This document shows, in pieces, positions 13,578 through 24,979 of a stretch of DNA of 64,000 bases. This DNA comes from Chrysaora quinquecirrha (lineage: Eukaryota; Cnidaria; Scyphozoa; Semaeostomeae; Pelagiidae). A program made the translations under genes and the position numbers. Below the pieces are notes generated by a model that worked only from the letters and a program-made list of their open reading frames with translations, was not told the DNA's origin and did not search any database. The stretch spans positions 169,505 through 233,504 of the forward strand of contig JACTAT010000046.1 of the NCBI GenBank assembly GCA_014526335.1, given 5' to 3'. The first letter of the stretch is position 1, and the number at the start of each line of letters is the position of its first letter.

Positions 13578-14280
13578 GCTTGCAGCTTCCTAACTCTCAG
13601 GCTTTTCTTGGCAAAGAAGCTGTGTTTCTGAAGAGAAGGCAACTCTTAGTCTTTAGGCCCTCCTTCGCAGACCTAGAACCTGGCAATCAATGCGCAAGAA
13701 ACTGCTGCCTTTTCACATAAAAGCCTTCGCTGAATACTTCTGCAAGTTTAGATGATTTTCCGGACGCTTCCGTCAAGAGTCTTTAGTTTATCTGAGCAAG
13801 TTTACCAGCTGTTTGACTTAGTTGAGGACGTGTAAACATTTTCACTGATTGTTCCACCTTCCTCGAAAAGTCAAAGACAAAGAACCCAGCCCCTCCTGTT
13901 CTTTTTCTCCATTGTCTAAGAAATATCAAAACGAGGCAACTCCGTAAAAAGGTCACAGGGCACTACAGCTCAAAGGATAAGACACGATTTTGAACCACGC
14001 ATTGTTCTATAACCTCTAAAAAGAACCTCTTATAAGTTTTGAAATTTCTTATATAGTAAAGCCGGACTTTTGGCGACATTGCGCACGTTTCCGACTGCTA
14101 AGTGCTAATCGGCGATTTTTCGGAACTAGAAAAAAAGTTGCACATGTTCTTCTCCTCGGCCCGGGGGGGGGGGGGGGTACTTCATTGTTCAAATGACCAG
14201 ACTGACAGTTCAAATGACAGACTGACAGACAGACAGTTCAAATGTGCCGCCCAGGTTTTCCAAACCCACCCACGTCTACT

Positions 14281-14960
14281 TCATCATCATCATCATCATC
14301 ATAATTTAAACATGCCCCCAGTTGGGACATGTAACATTATAAAGAAAATAATTAAAAACAAAAGAACTCCTCACACCACAGAAGTGGTAAAAACTGGAGC
14401 TCTTACAACACAAGAATACATTTTTTAATAAATTCAAAAATACTACATCATTGATTAAAACTAAAGAAAAAGAGACTCGTGAGTAGAAAAAAACGGAATA
14501 TGAAACCAAAACATTGCAAAATTTCACGCGTGTCTTTACAGGAGGTTAGATTTTCTATAATTTGACATTTCGTACAGAAATTTTGCAATATTTTTGTCTA
14601 AACGCCATTTTACTGCATTTTTCATGAGTGTTTCAAATTTTAACATTGTTGGATATCTATGAAAATATTCTGGAATATATTTGATCCTTATATCCTTGAG
14701 AGATTCACATTTCAAAAGAGTGTGATATTCATTACTGATAAATTCTGTTTCTCGTGGTACCCATGTATAGAAAAAAACAACGTAAATTTCTACCCATTCG
14801 TACCAATATCTGGGCAATACCTCAAATGATTCAACCCAATTTAACGCCTGAGGAAACTCTAAATGCGGCGAGAAGGCCTTTGCCCTGAAACCTAAAACGC
14901 ACTTTTTATCAGGCTTTTCGAAGCAATAGTGCTGCTTGCGTTCTTTATTTTATGAGCATT
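14281..14960 (-). mobile_element. 5'-truncated LINE retrotransposon
   Basis: Minus-strand remnant of a non-LTR retrotransposon. It keeps the C-terminal end of the reverse-transcriptase polyprotein (14536-14817) and a 3' untranslated part that ends in a run of GAT/ATG triplets at 14281-14301. Such a simple-repeat tail is common for LINE families. The left end is set by the triplet tail. The right end is inferred from where the phosphorylase exon copy begins and is uncertain by tens of bases. Confidence 0.5.
14536..14817 (-). pseudogene. C-terminal fragment of LINE reverse-transcriptase polyprotein
   Basis: The open frame of up to 93 residues ends at a stop at 14536. Its core reads EYHTLLKCESLKDIRIKYIP followed by a stretch ending NIAKFLYEM. 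This matches the Cys/His-containing tail found after the reverse transcriptase domain of many animal LINEs, where a DEYH or EYH motif is followed by a Cys and then by a KY.P segment. No reverse transcriptase or endonuclease domain remains, so it is a dead 5'-truncated insertion. The family match is from memory of the motif pattern. Confidence 0.55.
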
Positions 14961-14968
14961 CATTCATT

Positions 14969-15101
14969 CTGTTGAGTTCGGATCCATTTATGCACCAGAT
15001 ACTCCCACACAGAGTGCACCAACGAGAGATAGAAGTCATGTTTTGTTGCCACATTTCTGTCTTTCACAACAGTAAAATGGAGATGTCTATTGAACTTCTC
15101 C
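14969..15101 (-). pseudogene. partial copy of glycogen phosphorylase exon 1
   Basis: A 133-bp block matches 13356-13488 of the first phosphorylase exon, same orientation, with three mismatches (about 98 percent identity). It encodes [18 protein letters not shown] through KWIRTQQ but lacks the start codon, the N-terminus and the splice donor. All three differences are synonymous (Ser TCT/TCG, Thr ACA/ACT, Asn AAC/AAT). The block abuts a 5'-truncated LINE on the same strand. It is too short to act as a gene; an alternative exon cannot be excluded, but no flanking splice signals fit. Confidence 0.85.
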
Positions 15102-15728
15102 AAGTCATACATACACAGTTTTGGCACGTCTAGTATAACGAACATTGGAAGTACCCCCTGGGCTCCTGCGATTTATAGTGGACAACTGATTCCCTGTACC
15201 CGTCGACGCAGTCGACAGGGACATGCTGAAAAACATGCTCCCATATAACCGCAAGCATCCTTGAAGCATTTCGTCCCCGATGATATGGAAACTGGGCTTA
15301 AACTGCAGTAACTACAGCATGCTGGTTGAATCCAACGAAGATTTCACTAGTGAAGAGCTGACTGAAATCATCGAGTAACTCTTCAAGTCATACAGCCCAA
15401 GATTCTCCTCAGGGTTGGTTTTGGCTATGTTGAGCCTTCTCCAGCATCCTAATTTTCGTTGCCAATTTTTTCCATCGGAAAAATTTTCATTGCGGAAGGG
15501 CCCCCGAGACAATAATCCTAAAACCCAGAACTGTTCTGTTACGCCACTGCACTACAAACAGTAATTTAATTGCTTTGGACAATTTCGCGGATTTCAATGT
15601 GATAGATGGCTGGAAGGTTGCGAGAGTAAGAATCATTTATCAACGAATGCAATTAAACTATCCAAAGCGTTTATATTAAAAAATGTATGTCACAATGTAT
15701 TATCAAATCTATATCAAATATCACGTGT

Positions 15729-16211
15729 CTAGTTAAATCGAGGCACTCTTCCCATATGTCTTAACTGATAATACCTAAGCAAAAGTCTTGCATCTTCTGA
15801 AGGGTTTTTAGATGGCATGAAGCGAACTTGGAATTTTGCCCATTCACGGTATGCCTCGTTTGTGAGATATGATCCGAGAGCGAGGCCATCATGTCCGCTA
15901 AAATGAGCATTCAGTGCATCGCGTATGTGGACATTTTGAGGTAGTCCGCTAATATAAATGATGTCATGATTTTCCTTGATTTCATACACTCCCCCACATG
16001 TACCTCTCTGGTTGTTAATACCATTGAAGCTGCAAATGGCCCAATTCCATTGATGCGACTCCATTGCCGCTCTTTTAGATGCCATCAGTTTGATGTTCTC
16101 AGATGAAAATTCACGACGCAGCATGTCTCGCGCTTCACACGCAGGAATTTGGGTGTCCCCGTGAAGTGATTCGTAACATTCCATGTCTTGGTATTGAAAA
16201 TTGCTGGCCAT
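15729..16211 (-). CDS. small intronless protein with GIY-YIG-like nuclease domain
   Basis: An uninterrupted 160-residue frame from an ATG at 16209-16211 to a TAG at 15729. No introns are evident, unlike its neighbours. The C-terminal half carries the residues of a GIY-YIG nuclease in the right order and spacing: GVYEI (Tyr76), IIYIS in place of YIG (Tyr86), NVHIRDAL with the conserved Arg97, AHF (His103), a Glu in PSEDARLLLRYY (Glu139), and a terminal PRFN with Asn160. GIY-YIG domains cut or nick DNA, but no extra domain reveals this one's substrate. The first 70 residues match no family I know. It lies between the phosphorylase exon copy and the D-glutamate cyclase gene, all on the minus strand. 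It could instead be a catalytically altered member, since Gly of YIG is Ser here. Confidence 0.6.
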   Translation of the reverse strand: MASNFQYQDMECYESLHGDTQIPACEARDMLRREFSSENIKLMASKRAAMESHQWNWAICSFNGINNQRGTCGGVYEIKENHDIIYISGLPQNVHIRDALNAHFSGHDGLALGSYLTNEAYREWAKFQVRFMPSKNPSEDARLLLRYYQLRHMGRVPRFN

Positions 16212-18463
16212 TGCGAGCGGAGTTCAGTTGACGCAAAAGAGCTAAAACGTAATGAAAATTTTGACTCGCACTGCAGGCACCACAGTATTGTCAGTAGAAG
16301 TGGAAGTACTGGAGCGGGGGCGGGGGGGGGAGGGTTCATAATAGCTATGATATTTTGGTGCCATATGGCTGCGTCTTCGGTTCTAAAATTCTCGACTCAT
16401 GGGTACGAGGTTAGACAAAATATCATAAAGGAGATTGGGAAATGAAAGAAATCAGAAATCGCCAATCGGAAAAGTGACGCTGAATTAGTATTGTGAAAAC
16501 CCCAATCAACCTCGTACCCAGGGCAAATAGGACCTCTACGTGAACACTGCGCTGCCCCATTTGACCCTGGAACCGGTTTCGCTGTTCTGCATTCTGATTG
16601 GCTAAGAACAAACAATAGAATTTTGTCCGCATACATTAGAAATGGCGTTCGCCAAATGAAAGAAATTTAAAAACAAAACTGCTGCGGCCCGGGGCATTTT
16701 TCACTCCTACCCGAAAAGAAAACAGCTAAAATGAACTGAACTGGGATAGAAAGAATATACAGAAAAGGAAAGATAAAGAACGAATTATAGTTTAACTACT
16801 CCACGGAGAAATTATAGAAAGTTTGAAGCAACTCGAAATTTGCTTTTCCGCGGTAAAATTTTGAGCAAGCAGGTAAAGAGAAATAAAAAGAAAAATAATT
16901 TTGAAGAAGTCAAAGTGAACTAAAATAGTAAAATTTGCTTTAAGAAAATGAGATTGTTTACATTGGTTTGGCTATAACTTTTCTCCTCAAGTCAGTTTTT
17001 ACAACATTTGTTGAACACAATTTCAAAAGTTGGGAAATCTCATTCATGCAGTCGCAAAGCCAAACTTCTTTGCAGCAAATATCTATGTATGATTCAACTT
17101 AAATCTTTAACAATTTAAATCTACCGGCTTCAAATAAATTACTCTTACCTGAAATATTAGGATACTTGTAAAAGAGGAAAGCACTGAAGTTTGGTGGCAA
17201 TAATGAGTCGAAATCTAGCTAACCAATTCACGAAATAAGATTTGTTCCTGACTTGTGTAGAAACTCGCGGTGAAATTTCCAAAATTAACAAACATGATAA
17301 CTTCTAACCACAGCAAGCGCTTGCTAACATGGATTTCTCTCTACTGATTTCTTTGAAGCATGTTTCTTTTCATGTTGGTTCAAATTAATCGTTGAAAGCA
17401 AGTGTAACCGAAGGAAAAATATTGTACAGCTTCCAAAACTCATTGATGAGTTGGAGAGCTGTGGCCGCCACAGCCACGGACTGGAATCATTTACATAATT
17501 TATGCTAATTATTCCAAGCCAAAACTGACAAATTTTGTCAACCGGTCCCAAGGGTATCTGTTGCGGGCTGAGCTAACAACAACAACAACAGATATCCTTG
17601 GGAACGAAGTTGTCCTTTCTTTGCAGGCGTATTTCGACCAACGACAACGCTAAATCAATCGAAATTTGGTGTAGAACGACGAGTTCGACCACAGCTATCA
17701 CACTTGATAAAGCTTCCTTTATATCTTTTAGATGCTGGCCAAACGATCAAACACTGTCTGTGCAAGATTTAAAATTGCAATTGACCGTTTGGCAACGACA
17801 CAAACATTGCTCGTCAAACAATTTTGGCTTGCAAGAAGCAGAAAGTGTTTCTAAAGTTTTCATAAAGATTAGGCCCTAGCGAAACGATCAAACACTGTCT
17901 GTTCAACATTTAAAATTGCAATTGACCGTTTGGCAACGTCACAAACATTGATCGTCAAACAATTTTGGCTTGCAAGAAGCAGAAAGTGTTTCTTGAAGTT
18001 TCTCGTTAATATTACAGGAAATTCTGCTTATCGAACGATTTTTTTGTGACGTGGCCAAACGGTCAGGCATTGCGTATGACAAGCACATTTCAAATGTTTG
18101 CCCAACAGTGTTTGATCGTTTGGCCAGGGTCTAAAACTCAAAATTATTATTTCTTATTTTAATGATGATCTTCTTCTCCTTAAACTTCTTATAGCTCATA
18201 CCTCAGTTTATAATTTTCTTGTCTTAAGTATTAGAGTATGCACAAAAAGAAGAATTCGAGTTTTTTTGGTTCTCGTTACAAATAAATTCATGAATTTTAG
18301 ACGACTTTAATATCAAAAAGGGCAATTCCATCGATTTATGGAAACTAACAATTAACTTATGCTTTTTACAGAGGGTGCATCGTATATGAATTAATCAGCA
18401 TTATCATGAAAAATCCCTGCGTTCTGTGACGTATGTATGTCCTTTACAATCAGTGCGAACATA
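16212..18463. other. intergenic, upstream of the GIY-YIG-like gene
   Basis: Contains a G-rich tract at 16315-16332 and the MITE at 17735-18130. I see no convincing exon in the rest. Confidence 0.5.
17735..18130. mobile_element. MITE, CCAAACGATCAAACA type, copy 1
   Basis: Ends CTGGCCAAACGATCAAACA and TGTTTGATCGTTTGGCCAG. The interior holds a direct repeat of the left part (starting 17875), and the motif CAAACATT or AATGTTTG recurs. Confidence 0.7.
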
Positions 18464-19277
18464 CACGGTTTTTTTATAAGAAACCAAACTCTTTAATTTA
18501 ACGGAAAATACTTTAATGATTTCGATAATTTCATTTTTCAAAGAAATAATAAAAGAGTATATGTTTAAGAGGGTTGAAGAGTAGAGGTTACAATTTTTGG
18601 TATAAATATAGTAACGCTGTAACGTGGCACAAATATTTTTCATAAGAAACGAAAAAACTTGGTCCAGTACTGAAAGTTTCTGCAAATTTTAAGACTTTGA
18701 GTACTGAGAGATTCTTAAATATCTATATTGGTGATATAGTTGTATCTTGAATGATGTTCCTAAACCATTTATCGATCGTATTATTCCTTAAGGCTTTCAA
18801 ATTTGTCTGCATGTCACGAAAAATACTTTATTACAGATGAAACATGCGGGAAATACAAGGAAACGAGTTTTCCGCAGACTGAGGTGAAAAATTTCCGCAC
18901 TGTTCCGCAGACTGAGGGTTTCTATAAAAGTTTCTTACGAAAGAAATATGTGTAATGTTAATTGCCAATAGACGATTCCGCAACAGATGGCGGCCGCTTA
19001 TTTCACACAATACATGATAAGAATATGCCCCCTAGCTACGCATAGTTACAAAATAAAAGTCCGTTCGTTCGAAAGAATTGTTTTTGCCGAGTGACACCGG
19101 AAGACTTAACTAAGAAAAATTAGGCCGAAAAAGTTGAAAATATCTTGTTGGTTGCAAAAAAATTTTCAAACTATTGATACTTCTTAACTATATTGTATTA
19201 TATTTTTACGAGTTTCTAACATTTTCGGGGTCTCTAGAACTAGGTTTCTTATAAAATGATTTCTTATGAAAAATCGT
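18464..19277. mobile_element. degraded MITE or nested pair, TATAAGAAA type
   Basis: The left end CACGGTTTTTTTATAAGAAA follows TA. A plausible right end GATTTCTTATGAAAAATCGTG lies 0.8 kb away. TTTCTTA motifs are in between. The boundary is uncertain. Confidence 0.4.
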
Positions 19278-19325
19278 GACAAGCTAAAAAAATTAATGAA
19301 ATATTATCAAATTTAAACTGTCACC

Positions 19326-22300
19326 TCAAAAGTGTTTGATCTTATCTATCATATTCGAATGATGTGGGTAAAAGTCTAAACCATCGACTGAATGACGTAG
19401 CTCTGACGTCACACCATCTCGAATGCCAACTGATGTCAAGTATTTCAACAGTTCATCTTCCTGAAAATATAATAAATATGCTTTAAATAAAAAATGATTT
19501 ATGATTATCTAACTAATTTACTCACTAACTAACTCACCAGCTAGCTAACTTACAAACACACTAACTAACTTATGTAGCTAACTAACGAATGGGGCTGAAT
19601 GAAAAATTCCAAGCTATAAAGACTGGCAGAAAAAGTGCTTTACTAGAAATGAAAGAGGAAACCAATTATACAGGAATAGAGCGCACAATTAATATACCAC
19701 GAGAATGAGAGAGGATTAACGAAGTAAGTAAAAGGTGAGTTGGTTAGAAAAGTTATTTAGCTAGTTAATTCATTAATTATTTATTTAGTTAGTGCTAATT
19801 AGTCGATTAGTTAGTTTGTTACTTAGTTAGTTAATTAGTTTGTTAGTCAGTTAGTTAGTTAGTTAATTAGTTACTTTGTTACATAGTTAGTTAATTAGTT
19901 ATTAAGTTAGTTATTCGATTAGTTAGTTAATTAGTTAGCTAGTTATAGTTAGTTAGATAGTTAGTTAGTTAGTTAGTTAGTTTGTTAGATAGTTTACTAG
20001 TTAGTTAGTTATAGTTAGTTAGTTAGTTAATTAGTTAATTTGTTACATACCTAGTTAATTAGTTTGTTAGTTAAATAGTTAGTTAATTAATTAATTATTT
20101 AGTTAGTTAGTTTATTAGTTATTTAGTTAGTTTGTTAGTTAGTTAGTTAGTTAATTAGTTATTAAGTTAGTTATTCGATTAGTTAGTTAATTACAAAGCT
20201 AGTTAGTTAGTTAGATAGTTAGTTAGTTAGACAGTTTACAAGTTAGTTAGTTAGTTAGTTAGATAGTTAGTTAGTTAATTAGTTAATTTGTTACATAGTT
20301 AGTTAATTAGTTTGTTAGTTAGATAGTTAGTTAGTTAATTAGTTATTAAGTTAGTTATTCGATTAGTTAGTTAATTAGTTAGCTAGTTAGTTAGTTAATT
20401 AGTTAATCAGTCAAATAGTTAGTTAGTTAATTAGTTAGTTAGTTAATTAGTTAGATAGTTAGTTAGTTAGTTAGATAGTTAACTGGTAAGTTAGTTAGTT
20501 AGTTAGTTAGTTGGTTAGTTAGTGAGATAGTTAGTTAGTTAGTTAGTTGGTTAGTTAGTTAGTTAGTTAGTTAGGTAGTTAGTCAATTAGTTAGTTAGTT
20601 ATCTTGTTACTTAGTTAGTGAGTTAGTTAATTAGTTAGTTAGTTAGTTACTTAGTTAGATATGTAATTAGTTAGTTAATCCTAAAAATGTCCTATAAAAT
20701 CTTTCAGAGTAACACAAACTCAATAGCTTGCATCCCCCAACAAAAATTGAAAATACAATACTCACCTGTTTTACATTGACAGAAAAATCATCCTGAGAGA
20801 ACTGACGTGGTTTTCCAATGCCCTTTCGCATGTATCGATCATGAACAGGGCAGTTTGCACATAATGAAATTGCTTTCGCAAGAGCATAACCACCCCAATT
20901 GGATACACCAGCAGTGATGAGATAATCAGTTGAAATGACAGTACCAATTTCAGCACCAAATTTCACATTTTCAGCCACTTTTTCAATCACTTTACCCATT
21001 CCAATTTCATTACCTCCATCGCCGATACCAATCGTTACGAGTTCTGGGTGATCAACAACTGTGAAAAAACGACAAAAAAGGGATTATAAGCTATTTACAA
21101 AAATCGGAATCCAGTATATTCTGTTAAGAGTTTTGGGACACATGATGAAAAACAGAAAAGAAATAGCACAAATACCTGCAATGAACAGTTCATCGATTGG
21201 ATCACATGCATTTGTGATGTCACATTTATTCATGGTACAGTAAGCACCTGTTGCTGTTCGTCCAGGGCGTTCTATGCTTATCAAATGAGAAAACCTTGCT
21301 TGATCTGTGAGTTCATCAAACAGAACACTCTTCGGTGAGCCACTCAGGGATATAACAGAGACTTCATGCTTTAGTAACCCAGTCTGGTGACAATGAACCA
21401 ATATTTTCCGGAATAGATCGACATCACGTTTATCAACAATAAACGTAACAGGTTTTCCAAGTGACTGCACTGCTCTTGCGATACAAATAGCCCCTGATAT
21501 CCCATCGTTTTCAATCGGCGGTTGAATGTCTTTCAAACAAGGAAAACCCGTAATTATTGCCACGGATTTGGCACTTTGTGACAAACTTAGAGCAGCATTA
21601 TGCAAATCATTGGATTGACTCAAATGTCTCACTCCGCGTTTACCAGGGTCATGCAATATATTCTCTTCAATGGTGGTTATCTTGTCCCAAACTTGTTGTG
21701 AAATAAGCGAATATGTTTGATTCTTTTCACTGATGCAAGCTACTTTTGCTTCTGGGTATACTTTAGAGTTTGTTATCGCTTGCATTTGCTCAGGAGTTCT
21801 GTCAGAAATGAACATGCTCCCTGGAGAATGACTGATTGCCAGGGGTAAATCTACAAATGAAAATTGTACAAATACACACATTTAGATTTGTAACAACTCT
21901 TAAATAGCTTAACTCTTAAATAGCTCTTAAATACAAGCTTTTACATTTGTAATAACCAATAAATTAACTTTGGGAAAAAAATGTATCTGTTGTTTATTTC
22001 TGTCTATTATGGAGGTCAGGTCTCATATTCTTAGGACTCCGACTGTGTCACTAAAAAAACTTTTTGCACCTGCAAAGATCTCCCCAATTTCTAAAGCAGT
22101 TTGGAAGATTTTTTTATAAGAAATTGGCTTATAAGAACAGAAAACGGCTCCTTACAGAGTCAAAACTCATGAAAATGTGCCAGAAAAATAAATCTGGTTG
22201 AATAACATCAAAAGTTGCACTGCAAGAAATTTTGGCACCACAAATTTTAGAAACTGAGCACCAAAAAATCCAAGCTTCCTCGCAGGTTCGGTTAATTTCA

Positions 22301-23560
22301 CACCTTTTGATCCGACCTTTGCAGTAAATAGGAAAAAACCACATTTCTCATTGCCCGATGATGGGAGATGGATCTCTCCCGAAATGTTGCCCTACTAAAT
22401 ATCAAAGGAATCATGATAAGTTGTGACTATCATGTCTAATATGATGTCAAAAACATTTACTCTGCCTTGAGGTAAATAAGTTGCAGAGCATACAGAATAT
22501 ATTTACTAGCTGAAAGAAGCCGTTCTTCAAATGTAAAGCTGCATCCAAAATAAAACGTGACCATATTTTTCCAATCGTAGTTGCTGACATCATTGCTTAT
22601 ATGTTCGTTCCTTCCACCTTCATAAACTTTGTATGCTTGAAGATCAGTCCTGTTTGAAACATGTGAAACATATATGAAACATATTTAACATTCTTGCTCC
22701 TGGTGATCTGATCGGTGTTTAAAAAGAGCAATCCAGCCCTTGAAAAGACTCTAAACCCTGTAATGAGACCAGTAAGTCAGCACATCCCTGTTTGGCCCAT
22801 GACCTGAAGTAACCCTCTGGGATAAGACCAGCCGTGTACCATTGTGCACAGAGAAGCATGTACACCCACTTTGATGATGAACTAGGTGACCCATATCTGA
22901 AGTCTCGGCTGTGCATTTAGAACTTATGAAGACTTACAGTTGAACCTTGATAAGTTAAAATCCGCAGGAAACATAAATTTGCTCAATTTTACAAGGTTTT
23001 GAATTATCAAGATTTTTCACCTTGTTCCAAGGTGCTGTAGCATCGGTGTAGCCCAGCTCACTTGTGGTATCAGGAGCTCAGTGTGGTCAGGGTTTGGGCC
23101 CAGCCAGGGTAGCTCCAATGCCAGGGCTGAGGTCTCGATTAGTTAACCTACTACTGAGATCCTAGTGACTGGCGCTAAAACACCATTCCACTTTCATCTT
23201 CGCCTACAATTACAAAAACCAAGGGAGACGGGAAAAAGTTCAACGTTTGCAGGAGTTCCACTTGACCGGTAGTCAACTTATTCAACTGTAAATACAATAA
23301 CATATACCTTATATCAGATGCATCTGCCAAGACCTCTGCCTGGTATTCTCCAACTTCACTTTGATATAGCAGTGGGCAAGGAGCACTGTTTACATCTGCA
23401 AATTCTCTAAAGTCTTTGGCGTATTTTGCATCCATGATAGCTATGTTTGCTTGCACAAAATTCTTGCAAATCCCCGATGTTGAACAGTTTTGAAGCTCCC
23501 CTTTACGAAACATCTGTCGAACAGCTGAGGGATGTGCATCGTGGTTTTCAGGCATCATAT
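19326..23560 (-). CDS. DGLUCY: D-glutamate cyclase, mitochondrial (DUF1445 + DUF4392)
   Basis: Enzyme that converts D-glutamate to 5-oxo-D-proline in mitochondria. Five exons: 23308-23560, 22507-22649, 21176-21850, 20766-21058 and 19326-19460 (stop TGA at 19326-19328). Phases agree at every junction. Exon 1 here carries the N-terminal half of DUF1445 (HPSAVRQMFRKGEL, then NFVQANIAIMD); exon 2 continues it (TDLQAYKVYEGG, FYFGCSFTFEE). The third exon begins the C-terminal cyclase domain (PLAISHSPGSMF, DPGKRGVRHL, ITGFPC, IERPGRTATG, DPIDELFIA). The fourth has the glycine-rich IGIGDGGNEIGMGKV and AGVSNWGGYALA. The last ends in VDGLDFYPHH. About 100 residues of the second half of DUF1445, expected between 22507 and 21850, were not found. 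The first exon listed opens with AT after an acceptor, so an upstream exon with the targeting peptide probably exists, although an ATG at its second codon could serve. Confidence 0.9.
19735..20690. repeat. (TTAG)n tetranucleotide array
   Basis: About 0.95 kb of AGTTAGTT repeats with point variation, filling most of the last D-glutamate cyclase intron. The transcript of that gene carries CUAACUAAC repeats. Confidence 0.95.
23031..23203 (+). mobile_element. tRNA-derived SINE, family 2, copy 2
   Basis: Same family and orientation as 12364-12537. It ends about 100 bases from the D-glutamate cyclase exon at 23308, antisense to that gene. Confidence 0.7.
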
Positions 23561-24979
23561 CTAAAATGAAATATAACAATTATCAGAACTATCCAGACAG
23601 AGGAAGCCAGGGAAGTAAGGGACTGGGCCATGATGGATAGATAGTCAACCTTGAAGGTATAACTTATTCAACTGCTTTGTTGCCCCACCCTGTAACATTA
23701 AACAATGTATTTGAGGGCTTTTTGCCCTCACCCTCAAGGCCCCAAAGCAAAAAGGCATGGTGAAAAATACTTAACAAGGAGACTTTTTTATCCATCAAAA
23801 CATTAATGCAAATCCTCGAATTAGCCCCCACCCCAGGTTGGAAAACATCCAAGTTTCAGCTGATGCCCAGGGTGGAATCCATGTAGCCTACGACGGAGGA
23901 ATCTGGTGTGAAGTTTTGAAAATTTCTGGCGTACTGGCGTGAATCTTTCAGAAAAACAATAGAAAGCATTACTATTTTTCTAATAGAACAATGGATCTTT
24001 TGTTTCTATTGGCGTGAAAGCAGTTTTCATTGGCGTAATCTCCGGCGTGGAGATTGCATGGATTCCACCCTGGGCCGATGCGTCATTGCAAGCATATTTG
24101 GAAAACAATAGGCTAATTATCATGACAAAAGGTCAAACAATGGGGTGCGAGCATCATTGCAAGTGGGAACAAGTTTTCCAACTTGGCCCCCACCCTACTA
24201 GAGCGAGAAATTGATAAAAAGCCCCCATCTGGTGCTAGCCTTTTGAGTCCCTTAGTGACGATAAATCATACTTTTGTGAATAAATAGAATACAATTTCCC
24301 CCTTGTTTAAGCCCCCAGCTCGAATAAGCCCCCTTCAAAATAATGAAAAATAATTAAGCCCCCAGGAGGGCTAATTCGAGTATTTATGTTACATTACAGG
24401 CAATTCGAGCGTTACCTGTCATTGGCAACTTTGGAAGATTTGGCGCAACTCTAAGGACTGAGGAGCTGTATTTGAGGCCTATAGATACGGTATAATTACT
24501 AGTATTAGGCCTCATGTTAGGCCTAACCTAGGCCTATGCGAAATGAGACTTGGAGTAAGATACCTATGGACGTATACCTGAAAATGATGAAAAATTTCCT
24601 TTGAAAAAACTGGTCAGGCAACGAAAGAAGAATTTATTTTCTGATAGCAGCAATCTAGATGAATTACACGTCTTCGTACACCAACTGCAAATGCTTCTCA
24701 TAAGGCAATTTCGTAGGCTCGATTACTTTTGAACTACAAAGTTTCGAGTCTGGAGATAACAACTTGCCTCTAGTTTGTCATGTGAATTTTCCTGCTTGAA
24801 GATGAAGGGCAAGAACAAAAACGCGCCAATCACAGCCACGTGCTGTTGTTTTTTATGAATGGTTGTTGTTGTCCTGTCTTTGTTGCCTCTGTGAGGACCC
24901 GGCCAAACAATCAATGGTCGGACCATTGATGCCCCGTTCGTTCAGGCCCGTAGACAGGTCGGGTTGGTGCCCCCCCCCC
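23561..24979. other. upstream region of D-glutamate cyclase
   Basis: A first exon with start codon and targeting peptide is expected here but was not recognised. There are several diverged direct repeats of GCCCCCA and no clear ORF. Confidence 0.4.

Noticed and set aside
14163..14177. Poly-G tracts (also near 1411, 2783, 7187, 10778, 16316, 24970 as C, 49828) as regulatory G-quadruplexes
   Set aside because: They are simple homopolymers with no conserved position relative to genes; some mark element ends.
22129..22344. Possible missing D-glutamate cyclase exon
   Set aside because: The translation has none of the DUF1445 motifs expected and no splice sites in the needed phase.
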